DNA of 64,000 bases from Rhizobiales bacterium 65-79 (GCA_001896885.1 MKRJ01000014.1:248001-312000), one strand, 5' to 3'. Positions 45,014-53,934 are shown, numbered from the stretch's first letter. Made by a program: numbers and translations. The notes: generated from the sequence alone by a model not told the origin.

Positions 45014-45165
45014 GCTGCATGCGCCGTGATGATCTCGGCCGCGTCATGGGGCCGATGAGTTCCAGCGCCTGCGATCCCCGGCAGCCGGGCCAGCGGATGA
45101 CGACCTTCATTCCGACGTCATCCGCAATATCCAACAAAGTGGCTTTGGCAAGCGGCAATAAATCT

Positions 45166-45177
45166 CCTGCAAGCAGG
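45166..45177 (-). terminator. Short hairpin after the LivF gene
   Basis: CCTGC-TT-GCAGG directly follows the LivF stop on the minus strand, then AGATTTATT. The two-base loop and short T-rich tail make it a weak terminator candidate between convergent operons. Confidence 0.25.
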
Positions 45178-45915
45178 TCAAGCCTTTTGCGATCCGTCGC
45201 CGGCGCCGAGATAGATGCGGCCGACTTCCGGATTGCCGGCAATGGAAGCAGCATCCCCGTCCAGCCTGTTGCGCCCTTCGGCGAGGACGTAGCATCGGTC
45301 GGAGATCGCCAGCGCCTTGTGCGCATTCTGCTCGACCAACAGAACTGCCGCCCCCTGCCTGTCGCTGATAGCGCGGATGTGCCGGAAGACCTCGTCCGTG
45401 GCCTTCGGCGAAAGGCCGGCGCTCGGCTCATCGAGAAGCAGAACCTTCGGTGATGCCATTAGGGCGCGCCCGAGCGCTACGATCTGCTGCTGCCCGCCGC
45501 TGAGCTTCCCTGCCCGCGCGCTCCAGTAGTCATTGAGCGTGGGAAGAATTTCACGCACCGCCTCCTGACGCTCCCGTACCGCCCCCGGCAATGCAAACAG
45601 GCCCATGCGGAGATTTTCCTCCACCGTCATCGTGGCGAACACGTTCCTTACCTGCGGCACATACCCCAATCCGGCACGAAGGCGGTCACGAGTCGACGTT
45701 GCTGTTATCTCCTGCCCGGACAGAAGGATCCTGCCGGCGCTCGGCCGGATGAGTCCCACCAGCGTCTTAAGAAGGGTGGACTTGCCGGAACCATTCGGCC
45801 CGATCACGGTCACGATCTCGCCGGCAGACAACCGCACGCCGACGCCGTGCAGGATCTGCATTTCGCCATAACCCGCGATGAGGCCGCCGGCGCCCAGCAC
45901 CTCTTGCGCGCTCAT
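45178..45915 (-). CDS. livF: Branched-chain amino acid/amide ABC importer ATPase, LivF type
   Basis: A 245-residue ATPase with Walker A GPNGSGKST, signature LSGGQQQIVALGRAL and Walker B VLLLDEPSAGLSP. The opening, GLIAGYGEMQILHGVGVRLS, and the size are typical of LivF. ATG 45915 overlaps the LivG stop as ATGA. It is the final gene of the 45178-51464 operon. Members of this importer class carry branched amino acids, urea or short amides; the creatinase-like gene in the same operon suggests a ureido- or guanidino-compound. Confidence 0.9.
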   Translation of the reverse strand: MSAQEVLGAGGLIAGYGEMQILHGVGVRLSAGEIVTVIGPNGSGKSTLLKTLVGLIRPSAGRILLSGQEITATSTRDRLRAGLGYVPQVRNVFATMTVEENLRMGLFALPGAVRERQEAVREILPTLNDYWSARAGKLSGGQQQIVALGRALMASPKVLLLDEPSAGLSPKATDEVFRHIRAISDRQGAAVLLVEQNAHKALAISDRCYVLAEGRNRLDGDAASIAGNPEVGRIYLGAGDGSQKA

Positions 45916-46679
45916 GCGTCGGCTCCGCCAAGATAGGCGTCCAGCACCTGCCGGTTTTCCTGGATTTCAGACGGCGTCCCCGCGGCGATGACATGCCCGC
46001 GATCGAGCACGACAATCCGTTCGCAGAGTTCCATCACCACGTTCATATTGTGCTCTATGATGAGGAGCGTGATGCCCGAGGCATGAACCTGCCGCATCAC
46101 ATCCATCAGATCCCTGATCAGCGTCGGATTGACACCCGCCGTCGGTTCGTCGAGCAGCATCAGTCGGGGCCGGCTCATCAGACAACGGGCGAGTTCGAGA
46201 AGCTTCTTCTGTCCCCCGGAAAGAAGAGCCGCCGGAGCATCGGCCTTCGTCTCCAGCCCGACCATTTGCAGAACCTCGCGCGCGGCGGCTGCGTTGGCTC
46301 TTTCCTCTTCCCTCACACGAGCGTCGGGAAGGACGACCGAAAGGATGCGGTCGCCAAACTGCCCTTCCGGCACGAGCATGAGATTTTCGAGCACCGACAT
46401 CCGCTTCAGCTCGCGCGGGATCTGGAAGGTACGGCGAAGCCCGAGGCGCGCGACCGCATGTGGGGCCATGCCATCGATCCTCCGTCCCTCGAAACGAACC
46501 TCGCCGGAATCGGGTTTGAGGAAGCCGCTGACGATATTGAACAGGGTCGACTTGCCAGCGCCGTTCGGACCGATCAGCCCGGTGATCGAGCCTTTCCGCA
46601 CCGAGAACTCGCAGCGGTCGATAGCCTGCAGTCCGCCGAAGCGCCGGTTCAGGCCGGCAATCTCGAGGATGGCATTCAT
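45912..46679 (-). CDS. livG: Branched-chain amino acid/amide ABC importer ATPase, LivG type
   Basis: A 255-residue ATPase with RRFGGLQAIDRCEFSVRKGS, Walker A GPNGAGKST, the LivG-specific region FQIPRELKRMSVLENLML, signature LLSGGQKKLLELARCL and Walker B LMLLDEPTAGVNP. The C-terminal sequence GTPSEIQENRQVLDAYLGG is the family tail. It overlaps LivM upstream and LivF downstream by four bases each. Confidence 0.91.
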   Translation of the reverse strand: MNAILEIAGLNRRFGGLQAIDRCEFSVRKGSITGLIGPNGAGKSTLFNIVSGFLKPDSGEVRFEGRRIDGMAPHAVARLGLRRTFQIPRELKRMSVLENLMLVPEGQFGDRILSVVLPDARVREEERANAAAAREVLQMVGLETKADAPAALLSGGQKKLLELARCLMSRPRLMLLDEPTAGVNPTLIRDLMDVMRQVHASGITLLIIEHNMNVVMELCERIVVLDRGHVIAAGTPSEIQENRQVLDAYLGGADA

Positions 46680-47545
46680 GGGCTTCTCGTCGTCCGGTAG
46701 CGAATGACCACGATGACCATGAGCGCCAGGCCGAGCGCCATGAGGCGAAGCGCGGCAAGCTGCACACCGTCCACGATGGTTATATAATCCTTCAGAAGCC
46801 GCGTGCCTTCGAGAAGGGCCGCGACGACAGCGGTCCCGGCCAGCGTGCCGAGGCTGGAACCCTGGGTACCGAGAAGCACGGCGGCCAGGACGTAGATGCT
46901 GACGTTGGGGCCGAACATGTCCGGCGAGATATAAGTCAGGTAGCTGGCGAAGAAGGCGCCGCCGATCCCGGCAAGCGCCGCACCGAGGATGAAAGCCTGG
47001 CTCTTGTAGGCAAGCGTCGGCTTGCCGACGGAAGCGACGACCGTCTCATCTTCCCGGATGGCCCGCAATGTCCGGCCGATCGGAAAACGCGCCAGCCTTT
47101 GGCTGAACCAGAAGGCCAGTCCCACCAGGGCGGCCGACACGACAAGAAAGGAGGTTTCGGTATCGAGGCCGGGAATGGTCGGCGGCCTCGGGATCGCGGC
47201 AATGCCGTCCGGGCCGCCGGCAAGCCATTTCTCGTTCAGAAAGATGAGCCGGATGAACTCGCTGAAACCGAGCGTGACGATGGCGAGATAATCCTCGCGC
47301 AGGCGCGGCGTGAAAAGCGCTACCGCGCCTCCGAACGCACCGCTGACAAGCGTCGCGAGAACAAGCGCGGCGAGAAGAGGCATCCCGGCATGAGTTGCGA
47401 GCGCGAATGCATAGGCGCCGATCGCGAAGAAGGCCACCTGGCCGAGATTGATCAGCCCCGTCAGGCCCCACTGGATGTTCAGGCCGAGCGCCACGAAGCC
47501 ATAGATCATGGCGAAGATCAGGATGGCGACAAGATAGGCAACCAT
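46676..47545 (-). CDS. livM: Branched-chain amino acid/amide ABC importer permease, LivM type
   Basis: A 289-residue inner-membrane permease with about eight hydrophobic segments. LivM-type stretches are LGLNIQWGLTGLINLGQVAF, EDYLAIVTLGFSEFIRLIF and FILGAALAGIGGAFFASYL. It ends overlapping the LivG start and begins 3 bp after the LivH stop. It forms the translocation channel with LivH. Confidence 0.89.
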   Translation of the reverse strand: MVAYLVAILIFAMIYGFVALGLNIQWGLTGLINLGQVAFFAIGAYAFALATHAGMPLLAALVLATLVSGAFGGAVALFTPRLREDYLAIVTLGFSEFIRLIFLNEKWLAGGPDGIAAIPRPPTIPGLDTETSFLVVSAALVGLAFWFSQRLARFPIGRTLRAIREDETVVASVGKPTLAYKSQAFILGAALAGIGGAFFASYLTYISPDMFGPNVSIYVLAAVLLGTQGSSLGTLAGTAVVAALLEGTRLLKDYITIVDGVQLAALRLMALGLALMVIVVIRYRTTRSP

Positions 47546-47548
47546 CGC

Positions 47549-48433
47549 TCAATCGCCCGCCCGGATCAGGCCAGTCGGCCTTACGAGAAGCACGGCCGCC
47601 AGGACAAGGAACGCAAGCGCCGTTTTGTATGTCGCGGGGAGGACGAGGAGGCTGAATTCCGACACCAGCCCGAGGAGAAGAGCAGCATAGGCTGCTCCGA
47701 TGACGCTGCCCAGCCCGCCAAGGATGGCAACGGCGAAGAGCGGGATCAGGACACGCCATCCGAGGAGCGGCGTCAATGTCGTCTCGGTGGCGAGCGCCAC
47801 CCCGCCGATGGCCGCCAGAAAGCCGCTGATGAAGATGACGCCGCCATAGACGATCTCCGGCCGTACCCCGGTGACGACGGCAAGTTCCGGATTGGTGGAG
47901 GTCGCACGTACCGCCCGCCCGAAGGCCGTCATGCGCAGGCCGACGATGCTGAGCAGGAGGATGACCAATACCGAGACGATCATGATCGCCTGCGTCGGCG
48001 TGATGACGAAGCCGGCGATGACGAACGGCCGCGACAGGGGGATCGGATATTGCAGCACGTCATTGCCCCACAGGAAGCGAACCGCGTTCTGCAGGAAGAG
48101 CATCAGGCCGAGCGAAAGAAGGACGGGCGGCAACGCGCCCGCGCGGCGGACGCTGCGGAACAGCGTCTGGTCGAAGGCGAGCGCGACGAACCCGGTCAGC
48201 ACGGCGGCCAATGGCGCAGCGAACCACAACGGAAATGAAAATCCGCACAGAAAGAGCGCGAGATAGGCGCCGAGCGTCATGAACTCGGTGATGGCGAAGT
48301 TCGGATAGCGCAATACGCCATAGATCAGTGAAATCGCCGCTGCGGGCAGCGTCCAGATCGCGGCCGAAACCAGTGCGGAAACGAAATAGATCTGCAGTTC
48401 GAACACGGGCAAGCCTTGGGGTTCGGACGCCAC
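47549..48433 (-). CDS. livH: Branched-chain amino acid/amide ABC importer permease, LivH type
   Basis: A 294-residue permease with about eight hydrophobic segments and the LivH pattern SLIYGVLRYPNFAITEFMTL, plus VTGVRPEIVYGGVIFISGFL. The start is uncertain between GTG 48433 (GAGAGGAC upstream) and GTG 48406. The latter would begin just before the first membrane helix. It lies 42 bp after the binding-protein gene. Confidence 0.87.
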   Translation of the reverse strand: MASEPQGLPVFELQIYFVSALVSAAIWTLPAAAISLIYGVLRYPNFAITEFMTLGAYLALFLCGFSFPLWFAAPLAAVLTGFVALAFDQTLFRSVRRAGALPPVLLSLGLMLFLQNAVRFLWGNDVLQYPIPLSRPFVIAGFVITPTQAIMIVSVLVILLLSIVGLRMTAFGRAVRATSTNPELAVVTGVRPEIVYGGVIFISGFLAAIGGVALATETTLTPLLGWRVLIPLFAVAILGGLGSVIGAAYAALLLGLVSEFSLLVLPATYKTALAFLVLAAVLLVRPTGLIRAGD

Positions 48434-48475
48434 CCAAGGTGGCGTCCTCTCGCAGGAAGCGGCGGACGACGAGGC

Positions 48476-49729
48476 TCAGAACACGACGTCGGTGATCTTG
48501 CCGACAGGGACGACTTTGCCGTCCTTGACCTGGGCGACGCGGAAATTGGCCTTCACGATATTGCCGTTGGCATCGAAATCGATCGACCCCGAAGCGCCCT
48601 CGTAGTTCACCTGCCCACCCTGGCGCAGCACCTTGATGCCTTCCGCGAACGACGTCACCTTGGTGCCTTCCGGCCCGGAGACTTTCTTCACCGCATCGGT
48701 CAAGACCGTTCCGTCCACCGATTTCGCCGCCTCGATGGCAAGCGCAAGCAGATTGAGCTGGTCATAGGCCTGAGCGCCGAAAGAATAATAGTGGTCGCTG
48801 CCGCCGCCGAGCGCCTTGGCAAGGCGCTGATAGGCCGGTGAATCCTCCGCCACGCCTTCCTCGACCAGAAGCAGTCCTTCCGCCGCCGGCCCTGCATTCT
48901 TGATCAGGTCGGGGCTGACCGCGAAACCGGGGACGATGAAGCGGCCGGAAAGGCCAAGCTGATAGGCCGCCTTGAGGATGGCCGTGATGTCCGGCTCGTA
49001 GCCGGAGATGTGGATGAAATCGGGTTTGTCGGCAAAAGCGCGCGTCACCTCGGAACGGAAGGTGGTCTGGTCCTCATTATAGGTCGTGAAGCTCGTGACC
49101 TTGCCACCGCGTTCGACGAAGCGTTGCCGGAACGCCTCCACGGTCATCGCGGTGAAGGGCACGTTGAGGCCGAGAACGGCCGCGCGTTTCCAGCCCTGCC
49201 CGGCCGCATATTCCGCATAGGCCTTTCCAAAGAGCAGGTCGTCGGGTTCGGTGCGGAACAGATGACCCTTCTTCTGGATTTCGGTGATCCGGCTCGCGCC
49301 GGAAGTCGAGAACTGTATGAGCTTGTTGGCCTGCACGATCGGCGCCACTGCGAGGGTAACGCTGCTCGCCCAGGTGCCGATGATCGCCGTGACCTTGTCG
49401 ACCTCGATAAGCTTGCGGGCGCCGCGAACGGCCGCTTCGGGGCTGGTCTCGTCATTTTCCTCGACGAGCTTGATCTTGCGGCCGTTCGGGCCGCCCGCGT
49501 CGTTGATTTCGGCGAGCGCGGCCTTGGCCGAGGCCAGCATCTCCTGGCCGAAGCTGCCGCCCGCTCCCGAGAGCGGCATCAATGCGCCGACGACGATCTC
49601 GCCTTCGTCCGCACGGACGGCGCCTATACCGGGCATGGCCGCGGCGGCGAGCGCGCCGGCGCCGCCGGCGAGCAGAGCGCGGCGGCTGATTGAACCAAGA
49701 ATGCTGCGGTTTTCAGGATCCCTTTTCAT
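48476..49729 (-). CDS. Branched-chain amino acid/amide-type substrate-binding protein, Tat-exported
   Basis: A 417-residue periplasmic binding protein of the LivK/AmiC type. The N terminus has a twin-arginine signal (SISRRALLAGGAGALAAAA, cleavage after AVRA). The mature domain starts EIVVGALMPLSGAGGSFGQE and contains LVEENDETSPEAAVRGARKL, typical of this family. It precedes livHMGF and follows the creatinase-like gene, so its ligand is presumably the substrate of that hydrolase. Confidence 0.9.
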   Translation of the reverse strand: MKRDPENRSILGSISRRALLAGGAGALAAAAMPGIGAVRADEGEIVVGALMPLSGAGGSFGQEMLASAKAALAEINDAGGPNGRKIKLVEENDETSPEAAVRGARKLIEVDKVTAIIGTWASSVTLAVAPIVQANKLIQFSTSGASRITEIQKKGHLFRTEPDDLLFGKAYAEYAAGQGWKRAAVLGLNVPFTAMTVEAFRQRFVERGGKVTSFTTYNEDQTTFRSEVTRAFADKPDFIHISGYEPDITAILKAAYQLGLSGRFIVPGFAVSPDLIKNAGPAAEGLLLVEEGVAEDSPAYQRLAKALGGGSDHYYSFGAQAYDQLNLLALAIEAAKSVDGTVLTDAVKKVSGPEGTKVTSFAEGIKVLRQGGQVNYEGASGSIDFDANGNIVKANFRVAQVKDGKVVPVGKITDVVF

Positions 49730-49781
49730 CGTTCCTTCCCTTTTTTCTGTTTGTCAGCTGCTGGAGAGGTCCCATTCCCTC

Positions 49782-50942
49782 TCAAAATCCGATGTCGCGC
49801 GGGAAATCGGTGATGCAGCGGGCGCCCCTTTCCGTGACGATCAGCACATCGGAATGGCGGAAGCCGCCGAGGCCCGGGATATAGACGCCCGGTTCGACCG
49901 AATTGGCCATGTTGGGAAGCAGCCTGGTCCGGTTGTAGAGGCGAAGTTCGCCTTTCTCTTCGCGGCTGGCCGCACCGATCATGATGCCGTGGGCATGACC
50001 CGTCCCGTGGCGGATGTATTTCACCAGATCGTATTTCTGCAGGATGTCGCGCGTGAGCCTGTCGATATCCGCCATCACCGCCCCAGGCTTGAGGGCCGCC
50101 TTCCCCGCATCGAACGCCTCGTTCACGGCATCGAGCGGCCGCCGGATCTGCGGCGTTGGATCGCCATAAACGAAAGTCCGTTCGAGTTCGGCGCAATAGC
50201 CCCAGACCACCGGGAAGACGTTCAGCGAAACGAGATCGCCCCGCATCAACCGCCGACTGGTGGGATGAAGATGCGGCACCATCGTATGATCGCCGAACTG
50301 GGCGTAGACATAGGTGCTGGAAAGCCCGTTTATGGAGAGTGCGCCCATCGCCTTGTTGACCGCTGCGACGGCGTGTGAGGCCACCGCCAACTCGGTGACA
50401 TTGTCCTGCATGGCCTCGAGGAAGGCGTCCGCGCCGATCTTGGCGAGGCTCGCTCCGAGATCGAGGAGAGCGATTTCCTCGTTCGACTTGATCAGCCGCA
50501 ATTCCTCCAGCCACGGACCGATTTCGACGAACGCGGCTTCAGGAAAACGACTTTGCAGGGCGCGGAACAATCCGACCGGCAGAAGCGCTTCCTCGATGCC
50601 GATCCTGATCTTGGCGGAGCCGCGACGCGCGATGAAATCCGCGCACAGCTTCAGGCTTGCCTGCACGACGTTCTCGTCGTCGCCATAGACCAGGGCTTCG
50701 TCGAACGAGCTGTGCTCCTGGATATTCTCCTGCTCGATGGCGGCGCCGCAGACAGCGCTCTTTCCGGAGGCCGGCAGGATGGCCCACATCGGCCGCCCCC
50801 ACTCGGAAAGCAGCGGCACGCCGCTCATATAGAACACGTTGTCGGCGGTATGCAGGAATGCCACGTCGACGTTGTTCTCGCCGAGCTTCTTCCGTAAAGC
50901 GTCGATCCGGCGCGTCATTTCGTGCTTGGAAAAGGCTGGCAT
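49782..50942 (-). CDS. Creatinase-like M24-fold hydrolase, metal ligands largely lost
   Basis: A 386-residue pita-bread-fold protein with an N-terminal creatinase domain and a C-terminal catalytic domain. In metal-dependent M24 peptidases five residues (Asp, Asp, His, Glu, Glu) bind two metals. Here they read Asn241 (LVSLNVFP), Glu252 (CAELERT), His316 (HGTGHAHG), Glu350 (NSVEPG) and Ser364 (GFRHSDV). This substitution pattern, especially SLNxFP and ALERT-like CAELERT, is that of creatinase, a metal-free enzyme splitting creatine to sarcosine and urea. ATG 50942 follows GGAG. It is cotranscribed with Lrp and an amide-type importer, so a guanidino- or ureido-compound is the likely substrate. 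A Xaa-Pro aminopeptidase role is unlikely. Confidence 0.78.
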   Translation of the reverse strand: MPAFSKHEMTRRIDALRKKLGENNVDVAFLHTADNVFYMSGVPLLSEWGRPMWAILPASGKSAVCGAAIEQENIQEHSSFDEALVYGDDENVVQASLKLCADFIARRGSAKIRIGIEEALLPVGLFRALQSRFPEAAFVEIGPWLEELRLIKSNEEIALLDLGASLAKIGADAFLEAMQDNVTELAVASHAVAAVNKAMGALSINGLSSTYVYAQFGDHTMVPHLHPTSRRLMRGDLVSLNVFPVVWGYCAELERTFVYGDPTPQIRRPLDAVNEAFDAGKAALKPGAVMADIDRLTRDILQKYDLVKYIRHGTGHAHGIMIGAASREEKGELRLYNRTRLLPNMANSVEPGVYIPGLGGFRHSDVLIVTERGARCITDFPRDIGF

Positions 50943-50975
50943 TCTGAACTCCAAAAAATCCTGGCTGGTTGATGA

Positions 50976-51464
50976 CTAGGGCTTCTGAATCGGCTCGCCG
51001 TCGAGGCCGGCTACGCCGATCAATCCGTCGTTCTTGATGTTCTGGAGGATCATCAGCGAGTTCGAATCCTTGATGCCCTCGACCGTGGCAAGTTCGATCA
51101 GGATGAAGTCGTAGAGATCGCGAAGAGTCTCGAAACAGGCCTTGATGATGAGATCATAGGGGCCGGTCGTGACAGCAACGCTGTCGACGAAAGGATACTG
51201 CCGCAGCACCTCGGCGACCTTGGTGATCGCCGCCCGTTCCACGTCGATGCCGATAAAGGCAGAGGCTTCATAACCGAGATCGACGGGATCCGCGGCTGCC
51301 CGGATGCGTACCCTGCCCTCCTGCGTGAGCTGGCTGAGCTTTTTGCGCACCGTCGGTTCGCTGCTGCCGATCCGGCGCGCCATTTCGGCGGTCGACATCC
51401 GGCCATCCTCCTGCAGCAGGCGGATGATGAGCTTTTCAGTGTGGTCCAAACGGCGCGGCGCCAC
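50976..51464 (-). CDS. Lrp/AsnC-family transcriptional regulator
   Basis: A 162-residue regulator. The HTH spans LDHTEKLIIRLLQEDGRMST, then RRIGSSEPTVRKKLSQL, and the RAM ligand-sensing domain covers the rest (YEASAFIGIDVERAAITKVA, YPFVDSVAVTTGPYDLIIKA). GTG 51464 follows GGGGATC and gives the usual length; TTG 51521 would add 19 residues. It heads the creatinase-like/Liv operon, 33 bp before the hydrolase, and probably senses its substrate. Confidence 0.84.
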   Translation of the reverse strand: MAPRRLDHTEKLIIRLLQEDGRMSTAEMARRIGSSEPTVRKKLSQLTQEGRVRIRAAADPVDLGYEASAFIGIDVERAAITKVAEVLRQYPFVDSVAVTTGPYDLIIKACFETLRDLYDFILIELATVEGIKDSNSLMILQNIKNDGLIGVAGLDGEPIQKP

Positions 51465-52351
51465 GACGATCCCCAAATCCTCTTTCCCTCTCGAATTCCC
51501 ATGATATGAAAAATATTGCAACTTATTTTTTTGTAATGGCTAACTCTGACGCGCTTGTATTTTTTGAATACGAAATATCGATACCCGATCATGAGCCAAA
51601 GGATCGTGTTTCGGCCCGCTCGTCTCGGCCGTTTGCGGTTACCCTTTAAGCGCGTTCCAAACCGGTCGTCGTTTGCGGCGGGGCTGCGATTGTTTAGGTC
51701 CGCCGATGCGGTCCTGATCTGGGCGGCGAACCAATCGTCGAGGCGCAGGACGCAGCGGGGGATTGGCAGAACGCGCGCGAGCGCTCTTGCCGGTCCTTTT
51801 CCGTTTCCTTGCCGAAGACAGATCCCGGCCCCGCGGAGCAGGCGGGCCGGCGCAATTGTGCCCGAGCAGCCCTGCCCGGCTGGCCAAGCGGGGCTTTCCA
51901 GCCCTGCGCAGGATGACAGGCCGAGACTATCGACGGGCGCGATTGAGCGTCGCCATGCACTGCGCTGGGGTGCTGATGCTGCGAAACGGAATGGTAGAAG
52001 CCGACGGTGCGCCGAAGGATATCCTCAAGAAGCTGATGCTCACCAGATTTCGTGGCGGGGCACCGGAATCGCCCGTGTCAAACGGGTACGCACATGTCGC
52101 GCCCTTCCGGACGGTTCAGACCCTCGGCGGGCGGCCTAAAATCATGGCCGCTTCCGGATTCATCTAGGAGCAATCCGGAACATATGGGTCGTTTCTGCCG
52201 CGCACCTTCCGGAAATCGGCATCTGCTTGCCGGCGGCTGACGCCGGTGGCATTTCAGAACGGGAAAAGCGCAATAATTCAGAACAGCCGCCTTGCATCTG
52301 AAGGCCTTTCGATCTAAGTGCCTCTTTCCATTGCCGTATCGCCTGAACTAT
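51465..52351. other. 887-bp region without a recognisable gene
   Basis: The left end (about 51465-51560) is AT-rich and should hold the promoter of the Lrp operon. Overlapping frames of 60-190 codons between 51555 and 52167 have Arg/Pro/Ala-biased, shadow-like translations and no family resemblance or clear ribosome-binding sites. The right end leads into tRNA-Cys. Confidence 0.5.
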
Positions 52352-52425
52352 GGCCTCGTGGCGGAGTGGTTACGCAGAGGACTGCAAATCCTTGCACCCC
52401 GGTTCGATTCCGGGCGAGGCCTCCA
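52352..52425 (+). tRNA. tRNA-Cys (GCA)
   Basis: A 74-nt tRNA. The acceptor stem is GGCCTCG (52352-52358) with CGAGGCC (52415-52421), discriminator T and encoded CCA at 52423-52425. The anticodon loop CTGCAAA gives anticodon GCA, and the T-loop GGTTCGATTCC is intact. Confidence 0.96.
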
Positions 52426-52522
52426 ATCTGTTCCATCCTGCATGGCAACATGTTGAATTCGGTCCGCTTTCCTGCAGACCGACAGCGTGCGATCGGCCGA
52501 TCTCCGGCCTGGACTTTTTTCG

Positions 52523-52798
52523 TCACCCACTGTTTCGCCACCGGCCCCAGCGCACGATCAGCCGCCGCCGCCAGCGCCTCACGGTCGCAAATTCGTAGGA
52601 CAGCACCAGCAGCCCGAGCGGGATCATCCAGAAGCCCAGGATCGGCAGGAAGCCGAAGAACCCGAGCACGACCAGCACGACGCCGATGGCAATCCTGAGT
52701 GCCCTGGAGCGCGGCAGAGGAACCGTGCGGCCGAACAGGTGGATCGCCCGGCCGTCGTTGCGGTCACAGGTCGCTTCGCGGTCTTCGGTTTCGGTCAT
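52523..52798 (-). CDS. Small two-helix membrane protein, PGPGW-like
   Basis: A 91-residue protein with two hydrophobic segments in the middle (ALRIAIGVVLVVLGFFGFLP, then LGFWMIPLGLLVLSYEF) and a basic C terminus (RRWRRRLIVRWGRW). The pattern resembles the small putative transmembrane PGPGW family, with LP-glycine turns between helices. ATG 52798 gives the family length; longer in-frame starts overlap the region before tRNA-Asn. It lies between two tRNA genes. Function unknown. Confidence 0.62.
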   Translation of the reverse strand: MTETEDREATCDRNDGRAIHLFGRTVPLPRSRALRIAIGVVLVVLGFFGFLPILGFWMIPLGLLVLSYEFATVRRWRRRLIVRWGRWRNSG

Positions 52799-52988
52799 GC
52801 GCGGCTGGGCAGTTCTTTGGCTGAGACGGGTGGTGGAGGCTCCATATGGGGCATAGACGGTACAAATGCCAGCGCGTCGGCGCGTATCTGTGCACGCGGG
52901 ATCCCCGTTTACCGCGTTGCAAAATCGCCGATTGCGCCTTTGCATTAGCCGAAACGGTTTGCTATAGGCAGCGCCACCTGCACAGAGT

Positions 52989-53063
52989 TCCCCGGTAGCT
53001 CAGCGGTAGAGCAACCGGCTGTTAACCGGTTGGTCGATGGTTCGAATCCGTCCCGGGGAGCCA
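52989..53063 (+). tRNA. tRNA-Asn (GTT)
   Basis: A 75-nt tRNA. The acceptor is TCCCCGG (52989-52995) with CCGGGGA (53053-53059), G discriminator and encoded CCA. The anticodon stem-loop CCGGCTGTTAACCGG gives GTT. Its 3' end is the left edge of a long imperfect direct repeat, marking an old integration site. Confidence 0.96.
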
Positions 53064-53291
53064 CTTTCTTCGTGAAAGGCAGGAAATCCAAGGAAATCAG
53101 GGCGTGTAGGTCCCTCGGGATACCCCAAGAGGTATAGCCGGCCTGCAGGTGGCAGGGATGGCCTTCCTGTTTCCGGCCATTGCCGCGAACGCATCCGCCT
53201 CCGCCCGATCGGCCCCGTGCATCAAAGAAGATTTTTCCTAACTGTTCGCTCCGGCCCCGAATGGGAAGCCTCCTCGACCTTGCGGAACCCG
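53048..53291 (+). repeat. Left copy of imperfect direct repeat at the tRNA-Asn 3' end
   Basis: It begins inside the tRNA (CCGTCCCGGGGAGCCA), then TTTCTTCGTGAAAGGCAGGAAA and CCAAGGAAATCAGGGCGT. Each block is identical to the copy at 54916, separated by single mismatches. After about 60 extra bases, similarity resumes (CATCAAAGAAGATTTTTCC, GTTCGCTCCGG) and ends at CCTTGCGGAACCCG. Confidence 0.85.
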
Positions 53292-53295
53292 TAAG

Positions 53296-53415
53296 GTGAC
53301 CAGCGACATGATCCTCGGGCATCTGCCAGGGAATATCGGGCAGGATTACGGGAGCGAGGCGGTTCGGCCGGAGGTCGCGGAGAAGGCGCTCAGGGCGGCG
53401 CTGGGGCTCGTGTAG
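53296..53415 (+). pseudogene. C-terminal remnant of a tyrosine-type integrase
   Basis: A 39-codon open stretch ending at TAG 53415. It reads SDMILGHLPGNIGQDYGSEA, then a helix EVAEKALRAALGLV. The LGH motif followed nine residues later by a Tyr is the usual end of tyrosine recombinases (conserved His of the GH box and the nucleophilic Tyr). The rest of the gene is absent: the fragment begins just where the direct repeat stops. Its place next to tRNA-Asn supports the reading, but the match is short. Confidence 0.45.
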
Positions 53416-53496
53416 GCGATTTCCCTGGCGACCACCGGGAGCCGATGCTACAGCTATCCGGCTGGCAGGGTCGGGAACCGCTTGGGGAAGCAGGGC

Positions 53497-53718
53497 ATGG
53501 CGAGTGTGTGGCGTGTTATATCCTTTGTCACGGATATTCTGCTTCCCGCTCTGGCAATTGCGGGCTCCATTGGGGCAGTAGCCTTTACGCTTATGGCGCA
53601 TCGGCATCAGGACCCGCGTTCGGCCGCACAACAGTGCCGCTGGGACAGCGCCGATGCGTCAATCTGCCAAGTGGCCCTTCGGCCAACCGCAGCGGACCAG
53701 CCGTATGTGAACCGTTAG
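53497..53718 (+). CDS. Small unknown protein with one membrane segment
   Basis: A 73-residue reading frame whose ATG at 53497 follows GGGGAAGCAGGGC. It has one hydrophobic segment (VTDILLPALAIAGSIGAVAF) followed by a polar tail (SAAQQCRWDSADASICQVAL). It resembles the tiny membrane proteins common in islands. I do not recognise it. It lies inside the decayed element. Confidence 0.4.
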   Translation: MASVWRVISFVTDILLPALAIAGSIGAVAFTLMAHRHQDPRSAAQQCRWDSADASICQVALRPTAADQPYVNR

Positions 53719-53723
53719 CCACT

Positions 53724-53879
53724 ATGCTACGCAACCTGCACCGGGTTGGGTCGCTCATGCGGCAGCTATTCGAGCGGGTCGAGGTCGATTACCCGCAAGG
53801 GGTGCTGAGGTTTCACTGGAGATCGACACGGGGGGAGACCACAGAGATGGTGTTCGGGTGGCCTGAGGATGCCGGATAA
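53724..53879 (+). pseudogene. Possible C-terminal tail of a site-specific recombinase
   Basis: A 51-codon frame reading RQLFERVEVDYPQGVLRFHW, then MVFGWP. A Leu/Arg-rich helix followed by RVEVDY..GVLRFHWR resembles the end of large recombinase-family proteins in alphaproteobacteria. It is too short to function and starts 5 bp after the previous stop. It may be a remnant or a small gene of its own. Confidence 0.3.
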
Positions 53880-53934
53880 CGGCTCCTCCTCTGGGACATC
53901 GGGCAGGAAGGCGGGAGGTGAACCGCTTAACGCA

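Noticed and set aside
45014-45177. Minus-strand frame with LLDIADDVGMKVVIRWPG-like sequence between FbiC and LivF
   Set aside because: A faint similarity to Mor/helix-turn-helix proteins, but the frame overlaps livF out of frame, has no start signal and is only about 50 codons beyond it.
51555-52167. Overlapping frames of 134-194 codons upstream of tRNA-Cys
   Set aside because: Arg/Pro-rich composition typical of out-of-frame GC-rich DNA, no ribosome-binding sites and no recognisable domain.
52314-52541. Minus-strand frame across tRNA-Cys
   Set aside because: Antisense of a tRNA; the RNA structure is complete and explains the sequence.
52945-53631. Minus-strand frame across tRNA-Asn containing PRDGFEPSTNRLTAGCSTAELPG-like sequence
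   Set aside because: This is the well-known antisense translation of a tRNA-Asn gene and recurs as a false protein in many genomes.
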